NCBI GenBank assembly: GCA_009746045.1
Contig: RPFO01000296.1
Span: forward strand, 186,001 to 250,000
From: Mesostigma viride
Taxonomy: Eukaryota > Streptophyta > Mesostigmatophyceae > Mesostigmatales > Mesostigmataceae
Direction of reading: 5' to 3'
Length of the DNA stretch: 64,000 nt
In this document: in pieces, positions 55,920 through 64,000 of the stretch
How the letters are laid out: every line of letters starts with the position of its first letter
How positions within the stretch are numbered: position 1 is the stretch's first letter
Position numbers and translations under genes: made by a program
The notes under the pieces: model-generated
The model's input: the letters and a program-made list of their open reading frames with translations, nothing else
The model's database searches: none
Told to the model about the DNA's origin: nothing

Positions 55920-56270
55920 ATATGGTTGGAATATGATGCAGACGATATTTGGATCTTTTGCGTAATTATTTTTCTAATGAGATTAGCATAGTACGCCCTG
56001 ATCAAGCATGATGTTTCCGGCCCCACCGTCTAGGTCATCTAGTCGCTCTACACGTAAGGCAGCCATAATTTCAATGCACACGGATACACATTTCCATCAC
56101 CATTCATCTTCATCATCCTGAACAACTCGAACACGCGGACAAGATAACGGCAGGCTCGAGCTACCATGGTCCGGATTCTCCCGATTTCTGGCCTGCGCTG
56201 GTTGTCTCCTTGATAGTACTCCGTGGTATGCCCATGCGCATTGCACGCAAGTATTTACTTATTAAACATG
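55920..56270 (+). mobile_element. Retroposon family D copy interrupted by family F
   Basis: The body (GATGCAGACGATATTTGG, TCTAATGAGATTAGCATAGTAC) runs to 55994 and resumes at 56214 with ATAGTACTCCGTGG, the hairpin and a TTACTTATT tail. The ATAGTAC word occurs on both sides of 55995-56213, a 7-bp TSD. Confidence 0.7.
55995..56213 (+). mobile_element. Retroposon family F, longest copy
   Basis: A 219-base insertion with ATAGTAC TSDs, containing GGCAGCCATAATTTCAATGC, CATCATCCTGAACAACTCGA and CTGGCCTGCGCTGGTTGTCT, and ending CTCCTTG. The copy at 28143-28304 is a 5'-shortened version with the same 3' end. It has no coding capacity. Confidence 0.65.
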
Positions 56271-56271
56271 G

Positions 56272-57555
56272 GCTCACGATTAATTTATTAATTGATTCAT
56301 AATGTACACGCAGACTGCATCACGTCAGCATGAGTCTTAACACTTGATGGAAATGGGATAAATTACTATCTAGCTGCAGGATTGCGGACGCCATGGCCCG
56401 AATCGATCACTATGTTTACCGAATTTCGTCACATGCATTACCCCCACCACTGGGGGTTGGTGCCCTTCATAAATACCTGCCACTTCTCTTTGCAAGTCAT
56501 TTGCCCCCAGATCACAGATAAGCAGGGAGGCTGCCCGGGCGTGAGCCGGGTCTTCCTAGGGTAGCACATGTCCATGCCTAGCCTATCGCAGAAAGTCCAG
56601 GGGCGGCCACCTTGCCGCACACGGCCAGGGGCCCGCCATGTGAGGACAAGGCGCCGGACGGATGTGCGGGCTTGGTCCCAGCTAGTCTATCAGATTGTCT
56701 ACAGGTCTGATCTGTGCGTGCTAGGTGCCTGGCTAGCTAGGCCCAGGCGCCTGAGCATAAAGAGTGTAAATGGCCTCACGATGAGGCGGTGCCGGCACTG
56801 GCATCGTCACGAACCTCTGTAAGCTCGGTCAAGAAGTGCCACTGCAGGCAGGGGATTACAATGCGGCACGATAAGAACATTACCACGTCAACGCTCATAA
56901 AGAGACAAGCAGTGCCGGCACGAAATGACAAAGACTCACTGGCCTGGGATGCATGAACTTGGGACCTCACGAACTAGCCGATCATAAGCCCCGTTTGGCA
57001 CTTGTCGCAAAGGACGAATGGATGATAGCATAACATCTAGTTGGAGATGGGATTGATGTCATCATCCGAACCTATTCTGAACATGAGGAATGCTGCTAAA
57101 GCAAGGCTTTGCTCTAGTGCACTTAAGGTCAAGAAAAGCAGGTGACGTAAATAACACAGAGAGAAAATCGTGGAATGTGTGCTTACTATATACGTATCAA
57201 GCCGTACAGCATGCAGGATGGAAAGAAAAGATACCTTCAGAAACAGAACCGCTATTGCCTCACTGGTGAGCCCGTTTAGCATGCAGAAGCACAAAGAAAT
57301 AACATAAAATACTACTAGTATATCAGAAGCACTTTTCTCGACATAGTAAGATAAATAAACTAATTAATTTACACGTAACTGCGTCACGTGAGCGCAAGTC
57401 CTCAGGGAAATGCAAAAGAGGACAATGCAAGTCCTCAGGGAAACTAATACATGGAATCTGGTGGATGGATGTAGCTATTTAGTTCCTAGTTACAGGGTTA
57501 CGGACACCACGGCCCGCGAACCTAGTAAGATAATACCTTCCAACCAGTTTATGGC
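56272..57555 (+). other. Intergenic stretch without recognised genes
   Basis: AT-rich sequence with no exon, RNA gene or tandem array that I can support. Confidence 0.4.
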
Positions 57556-57752
57556 CACCTCTACCTCCACCTCCATTTCCATCTCCATCTCCACCTCCAC
57601 CTCCACCTCCATTTCCATCTCCACCTCCACCTCCACCTCCACCTCCACCTCCACCTCCACCTCCACCTCCACCTCCACCTCCACCTCCACCTCCACCTCC
57701 ACCTCCACCTCCACCTCCACCTCCACCTCCAGCTCCACCTCCACCGCCATGC
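57556..57752 (+). repeat. (CCACCT)n hexamer satellite
   Basis: About 30 copies with a few ATTTCC variants at the left edge. Ser-Thr or Glu-Val periodic frames through it are artefacts. Confidence 0.93.
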
Positions 57753-57756
57753 CGCT

Positions 57757-58130
57757 GGCACCAGCACTAGCACCAGCACCAGCACCAGGACCAGGACCAG
57801 CACCAGCACCAGCACCAGCACCAGCACCAGCACCAGCACCAGCACCAGCACCAGCACCAGCACCAGCACCAGCACCAGCACCAGCACCAGCACCAGCACC
57901 AGCACCAGCACCAGCACCAGCACCAGCACCAGCAGCACCAGCACCAGCACCAGCACCAGCACCAGCACCAGCACCAGCACCAGCACCAGCACCAGCACCA
58001 GCACCAGCACCAGCACCAGCACCAGCACCAGCACCAGCACCAGAACCAGAACCAGCACCAGCACCAGCACCAGCACCAGCACCAGCACCAGCACCAGCAC
58101 CAGCACCAGCACCAGCACCAGCACTGTCAC
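57757..58130 (+). repeat. (CACCAG)n hexamer satellite
   Basis: About 60 copies of CACCAG, with rare CAG deletion and CAGAAC variants. It adjoins the CCACCT array and gives a Pro-Ala periodic frame that would be a false gene call. Confidence 0.95.
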
Positions 58131-58668
58131 TGCCACTGCCATTAGCACGATTGCTGTGACTACCGCTGCCCCAGGCCCAGCCCGGCCACTCAACCCCCAT
58201 GTGTATAAATAGCAAGCACGATGCCCCACCAACTTGTCCATGACGTTCTATTATGCAACATGAATTTCTAATACACAACAAGTCCTGATGCTATTCCTAA
58301 GTATCACATATGCTTCCTACCATTGCCAATGTATATGGAAACAGAAGTACATCTTACCACGTCCGTGACTAGTAAGTATCTACATATGTTTTGGTACAAT
58401 CCGTCGGTAAGCAACACACTGCACTAATAATCATGACTCATGATAGCAGTGATAACGCTCACGATGTGGTCAGCATTGAACCTTGCACACTGCTCAAAGC
58501 AGCTTCTGAGTATATGACCAGGTCCCACGGACACTTACATCAATACCGAGCGCATATGTCAAACCGTGGCTCACGACGCTAATCTGCTACTTTCAAGCAT
58601 TCGTCAGCCACTTGCGCATGCAACCACTCGTAATTGCATTATATGTTACAAACATCACAGTCTTATAT

Positions 58669-61600
58669 TCACAAAACTTTCTTGTTCACGACTTTCTGAT
58701 TCCCACCATTCTCATTGATATTCAAGCAACCCACGCGACTCACCATGTGGTCTGCGACCTTCTCAGCGGCCGCCGGGTAGTAATAGTCGCTCCGCCGGCC
58801 GCTCTCCAGCAGGCGCTCGACCGCTGCGCCCACGCCCGCGAGCACCTTTGACAGCACGTCCATGACCATCTCGTGCTGCGGGTGTGCCCTGTGCACGAGC
58901 GGGCTGACGCGCGCCGACGCAGCGACCCGCTTCTCCTCCAGGAACCGGCCCGCGTCGCCCGCGCGCGCGACCAGCGCCTGCCCCACACGCGTGATCTTCT
59001 GCTCCTTGCTCCGTCGGTACACCGCGCGCGTGTGCTCGTCCATCATGAGCGCGCCGCCGCCCGCGCCCCCCCCGCCGCCCGCGCCGTCGCCCATGCCCAT
59101 GAGGTCGCGCAGGATCTCGAGGAACGCGAACACGTCCTTCTGCAGCTCGGTGAGCAAGTCGTCGAGCTTGCCCACAACCTCCGACACGAGCGTGTGCACC
59201 TGCGACTCGCGCGTGCTCTTGAGCGCGCGGAGCGTGCGCGCCCGCACCTGCGCCGCCTTCCGGTCCCGCAGCAGCACCCGCTGCGCCGCGCGCTTCTCCT
59301 CCAGCGAGGGGTCGTCCGACCGCTTGCCCCCTACGGCCGCCAGCATTTCCGCAATGTCTACATATCCGCCCCGCAGCGCGTCTTCCAGGGGGGTGCCCCC
59401 CAGGCGGTCCAGGGGGTTGATGTCGATCCCTGGCCGGCGCAGCAGCTCGTCCACCACCTCGGCGTGCCCGTTGGACGCCGCCAGGTGGAGCGCCGTCCGC
59501 TGGTCGTAGTCAGCGCTGTTCACGTCGGCGCCGTTGTCCAGGAACATGACGAGCCGCTCCAGGTCCAGCTTGCTTGCGGCGCCGCACAGCTCGGTGCCAA
59601 CGTCCATCGACCCGAGGCTCGCCCGCTTGGCCTTGAGGGGGGCCAGCGCCGCCTTCTGGTCGTGGCGCAGCGCGTCCGCGAGAGGGGTGCCCCCCCACCG
59701 GTCCTCCGGGTTGACCTGAATGCCGTCGAGGCTGAGCAGGAAGTGCAGCGCGCCCATCTGCCCCTCGGACGCGGCGATGTGCAGCGGCGTGCGCATGTCG
59801 TAGTCGGCGCTGTTGGGGTCCAGCCCGTTGTCGACCAGCCGGCGCAGCTCCTCGACGTCGTTGCGCAGCGCGGCGTAGCAGAGCAGCCCAGCGGGGTTCT
59901 CCCCCATCATCTCGCCGCCGATGGAGCGCAGGAACTCGGCCACATCGTCGTTCTTCTGGCGCACCGCGTCCGCGAGGGGCGTGCCATTGAAAATATCCTG
60001 TTTGAATCGTGCACCCCACCACCGCATGCAAAGTCACACGGGGACAAGCAAATTAATACGCAACTTGCGGAACAAGGAGCTGTTGTAAAATAACAGCTGC
60101 CAACATTTGTGTCCACAACTGAGCATGACTGGTTTGAAAACGATTACATGCAAAATGAGTCCGGCCCGGCAAAGGTTTGATGTCAGCTGCATACCGGTAG
60201 AAATAACAATCTACCTGGCAGTTGATCTCGGCGCCAAAGTCGTTGATGAGCGTTTGGATGACAATGAAGTGGCCCTCGGCGGCCGCCAGGTGGATTGCCG
60301 TCCTCTGCCCAAGTGGGGGGATGAGGTTTGACATCCCACGTTTGGCAGGTGGGTTCCAGGGTGCATGGTGCAAGCCGAAGGTTAATTTCGGTTCAGGGTA
60401 TTAGTTTCAAGACGACAGGAATATACCCTCCTGAGTAAGCCCAGCATCTCAGATAATCACGGACTGGATTGACTAAAACCTGGCAATAATAAGATAACAC
60501 TGCTGGATGTTTGGAATGGTGCCAATAACCGCAATACGCCACGTAGACCACACAACTTTGAAGTAGTGAGTCATTGATTGGTACTGAAGTGTAAGGTTGT
60601 GAATGCAAGGCATACCTATCTCTACCTACCTGTAAAGAATAAGAAATATAGCCGCCACCAGCCCCACCCTCCCATGGCTGCCCACCTTCATCCAGTCGCC
60701 ATCTGAGACAGCGATGTCGGAGGTGGTCAGGATCTTCTTGATGCCTGCCAGGTCGCCCTTCATGGCCGCAAATATCATCGCCAGGATCAGGTTGTCCTGT
60801 TGTCGTGGTGGTGGGGAGCGTTCATTGCAAATATAGATCGATGGTGTCCATTCACACGTGTCAAAGATAGCATTAGCGACCAAATCATCAGATTGAGGTC
60901 ATATCCTGCCACCGTGTACAATACGTATATATTACAGTGTCCGTACGAGTACACACACACATAGACACACACTGGGGTGTGGGATACACACAGGCACGCA
61001 GAGCTTCTGCTGGCGTCTGCTTCAGTGTCTTGTGCTTGTTTCTTTATATTATGCAAGTTCCAGCAACTATATGACCTACCCCCCCAGAGCCTCTGCAGCC
61101 CCAGGTTTACATCAGTTAGGCACTTGCTGGTTTAACAATAAACTTTACTTCTTGGTTTGTTTGCTTGTTGCTGCCTGGCTCCTTACCTTCTTGCGCTTCC
61201 GCGCGACGTCGTGGGCCTTCTTGGCCTTTGCGAACATCTCCTCCCACGCCCACAGGTCAGTCGACGCGCCGGCGGCCGCCTCGTCGGTCATGAGCTTGAA
61301 CCCGTGGATGCGCCGCTCGAGCCGCTCCAGGCAGCGGCCGTGGATCACGTCCTCCTCCTCCGGGTACAGCTTCAGCAGCTGCACGAGGTCCTCGCGCCGC
61401 AGCCGGAAGAGCGTCACGCAGCCCTGGGAGCCGGCGCGCGCATTGTTTAGCTGCCGCAGGCTGTTCAAGGGCAGGAGAAGACATAGCAGTATGACGGTGA
61501 AGGGTCGGTTCGCATCGACGGGGTTCAACAAGTACCAGACAGCAATCCGTTGTTAAGCTGCCAGGTGCATGTGGTCGGCAGGAGCAGGCCATAAAGGATT

Positions 61601-63761
61601 CAAAAGAATCATGGGCATAGTCAACCCTATCTTCTGTAAGGGCCGTCACCCATAAATTATCCCATGACTCTAGCCCAAGTCTGCAATCCCTCCTCCTTTA
61701 GTAGGGCCTCGCCCATAAATGATCACATGACCCTCGCCCAAGTCTGCAATCACGTCTCCTTCAGTAGGGCCTCGCCCATAATTCTGATCCTCAGTGCCCA
61801 AGCTTAAAATCCCACATCTCCTATTTCTCAAGTGTTCAACCTGGCCATCACCAGGCACGTACCGGAAGAAGAAGGGCACCTCGCCCACCGTTTCTCCTGC
61901 AGGTAAAGTGAAAGAGAGAGAGGCAGCACCCAAGTGGCCAGCAGTGGAGGGGTCAATCGTGAGTAAAGGTGCACGCAGCAATCAGACTGCAGCTTGGGAA
62001 CCGCCAGGGTCATGTGGGAGGGTGTAGGCAGCACTACACTGCAGGCCATGTACACTGCCGCCCATGCTGCCACAAGCGGGCTTGCTAGCATAATTATAAC
62101 AATGCACAAGAGAGGGCCCTCATGTCACGTCAGAGCAGTGACGAACCCCCGCCCCACCTCCAGATAGATCAACTCTTACTAAACATACCACACATACAAA
62201 TATTGACGAAAGTGAAGAGTCTTACACACATAAGAGTATTACACTTAAGAAGAGCAGACATATAGGAAGGCATCATCCTTACCTGCATAAATGGTCTCCA
62301 CCACGACCTCGCCGAGCCCCGTGCGGGTGGACGTGCACTCGACCGTCCCCCGCGCCACGATGAACATGTTCATGGCCTCGTCGTCCGTGTGGTAGAGGTA
62401 CTCGCCCGGGTCGTGCACCTCCTCGATGACCACCGCGCTGTCGGGTGCCAAATTATAGGCAATTAAAGCACAATTTGACACTTCGTTCAGCGGCAAAGTT
62501 GGAACATGTTGTGGGCAGAGTTTGAATTTGACCAATGTGCAACTCGGCACAAGAAATCAGTAACTATCACATACATCAAAAACAGACCTAGAAACAAGCA
62601 CTCCTCCCCCCACCTTAGCAGCTCCAGGAAGTCGTCCTCGCATCCGTTGAAGGTGGGGCAAAGCTGCAGCAGCGGCAGGCTGATGGCCGAGGCCACGTCC
62701 GCGCGCAGCGTGCTCGACAGCCGGCGGAAGACCTCCATGTCACTCCGCTCGTTGCCGCCGTGCCGCGTGGCCGTCATGAAGTCAAAGTGGGTCTTGACCT
62801 CCTGCAGGGTGGTGATATTGTCATCCACAATGGGGGGGAAAGGAACACGCCAGAGTAGGGTTTGGGTTAGGGCCACATTGCGGGACAAGCTGGCGAGGTT
62901 GCATAAATCATTGCCAGTAGGACTAGGCATACTATCGATGGGGTACATAGATATAGGCTGAATCATTGGTATCAAGAAAACTTCCTCTGTTGGATCGCTC
63001 TCTACTATTCACCCCTAACTTTGCAGTTAACATAGATGCAGTCTACATCCAACATAGGTTTTTTTCAGCCCCACCTTTGCAATGTCGGGCGGCAGGCCAC
63101 TCGTCTGGATGAACGCGTGCATGAGGCTGACGTCCGCGCGCGAGCGCACGAGCTCCTCGTCCTGCCGCATGACCAGGTTGGTCATCTCTGACACGCAGAA
63201 CGCGTACACGGTGAGGTTGCCCACCAGCACCGCGAGCGTGAGCAGCACCTCGGCCAGGCTGCGCGGCTGCATGTTGCCCACCAGGCCGTTGGTTGACATG
63301 GTCTGCGCCGCCCAGTAGTAACCCAGAAGGTACTGCCCCGGGATGTCCTCGTCCAGGTCGGCATAGTCAAGGAACTCGGACGCCCAGTCGGCGTTGTCCT
63401 CGTGCCGCCCAATGAAGCACCACGCGCACGCGCACAGGTGGAGCACGACCAGCATGATGCGGATGATGGAGGCGAGCGAGCCGCCAAAGGACTCGGTCAC
63501 GCGCTGCGACTTGAGGCTTGCGTCCGCCGCTGGCCCGCTGCGGTCCCAGTAGACGCCCGCCAGGTAGGAGAGCTTGAAGAGTCGCAGCCAGGGGGGCAGC
63601 GTGCGCGCATTGTCCGACCGAGAGCGGCGCAGCGAGAGGAAGAGGAGCAGGTCGATGGGGACCGCGCCGAGGAGGTCGCGCAGCAGCCGGCCCTTCCGCA
63701 GGTAACGCCGGAATATGTCAGCAAACTTGTAGTGGAGGATGGTCTGTGCGTCTGTGAATGC
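58669..63761 (-). CDS. Voltage-gated-type cation channel with CNBD-like and ankyrin domains (5' partial)
   Basis: Eight exons join in phase on the minus strand: 63761-63075, 62801-62614, 62437-62283, 61896-61863, 61460-61187, 60796-60686, 60304-60215 and 59997-58669, giving 955 residues; S1-S3 lie right of the window. Exon 1 holds an S4-like segment, S5, the pore helix YYWAAQTMSTNGLVGNMQP and S6. Exons 2-5 give a C-linker (SLPLLQLCPTFNGCEDDFLE) and a cyclic-nucleotide-binding-like fold (DPGEYLYHTDDEAMNMFIVA, ETVGEVPFFFRLRQ). From about residue 447 come ankyrin repeats, including three ~90-residue modules with SADYD.RT.LH.AAS and NP.DR.GGTPL.DA. The rest is helical with a Gly-rich linker. Order and domains match plant AKT/shaker channels, but the usual TxGYGD filter reads TNGLVGN. 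One exon is only 34 bases. Plasma or endomembrane location is inferred. Confidence 0.88.
61640..61800 (-). repeat. About 55-bp tandem repeats in channel intron
   Basis: Three imperfect copies of a unit with GGGCCTCGCCCATAAATGAT and CCCAAGTCTGCAATC, between the 34-base exon and exon 61460-61187. Confidence 0.65.
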
Positions 63762-64000
63762 CTGCACTCATGCGGGGGGGGGGGGGAAGGGGGGGGGAGG
63801 CCAGGTGGTGGTGGTGGGTGAGACGTATGGATTCGTACATACCACCAGGGCAAATACTCAACAAAAACGCAATTTTCCACAACTATAATGCCTACATGCA
63901 ACACACCTGTATGCAACAAAACCACAGAAAGATTAGAATAAATACTGGCCGAAATCTATTTGCCGCCAATGCTTACATCAACTAGAGTAGCCCCATTCAT
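63762..64000 (-). other. Channel-gene intron running off the window
   Basis: Upstream of acceptor 63762 the minus strand is C-rich (poly-G on +, 63774-63799), then AT-rich, with no exon visible. The next upstream exon must lie beyond 64000. Confidence 0.5.

Noticed and set aside
57410-58281. Pro-Ala, Ser-Thr, Val-Leu and Gly-Ala repeat frames
   Set aside because: They arise from the CCACCT and CACCAG hexamer arrays; no splice-linked exon or transcript signal is apparent.
58873-60093. 406-residue + strand open frame
   Set aside because: Antisense shadow of the ankyrin exon of the channel gene, which has clear domain content on the minus strand.

Overview
The window is nuclear DNA of a green alga. 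The support is four genes with GT-AG introns, a plastid-type rhodanese protein with a transit-like N-terminus, a plant/algal-type P4 ATPase, a channel with a cyclic-nucleotide-binding-like domain and ankyrin repeats as in plant AKT channels, and strong G/C preference in coding exons. Introns are long (0.2-3.9 kb) and packed with simple repeats, minisatellites and retroposons, which suggests a large, repeat-rich chlorophyte or prasinophyte genome. The exact lineage cannot be fixed from the sequence.

Layout. (1) About 905-12182, +: an EF-hand protein gene whose 5' end lies left of the window, nine phase-consistent exons. (2) 16960-26183, +: a six-exon plastid rhodanese-like gene whose last intron holds about 55 copies of a 56-bp repeat. 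(3) 26184-34510: a stack of nested LINE-type insertions, several bounded by target-site duplications (TSDs) of 7-13 bp. (4) 42167-38229, -: a single-exon P4-ATPase with a probable C-terminal tail continuing to 37393 in another frame after a C/G homopolymer. (5) 43148-46753, +: a three-exon coiled-coil protein gene of unknown function, divergent from the ATPase. (6) 46754-58668: retroposon fragments, two MITE-like palindromes, a unit bounded by direct repeats, and hexamer satellites. (7) 63761-58669, -: the 3' eight exons of a voltage-gated-type channel with ankyrin modules; its 5' end lies right of the window.

The genes do not form an obvious pathway. The most distinctive content is the retroposon landscape. 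One family has at least three copies in which an ORF1-type gene runs straight into the 3' end with no reverse transcriptase; one copy, 29860-31662, looks complete between 12-bp TSDs, a half-LINE like mammalian HAL1. Families with different bodies end in short terminal hairpins followed by different simple tails. A second recurring feature is tandem copies of exon edges with adjoining splice sites inside introns of two genes. Exon joins were deduced by reading-frame phase and splice motifs only; no transcript or database evidence was available.
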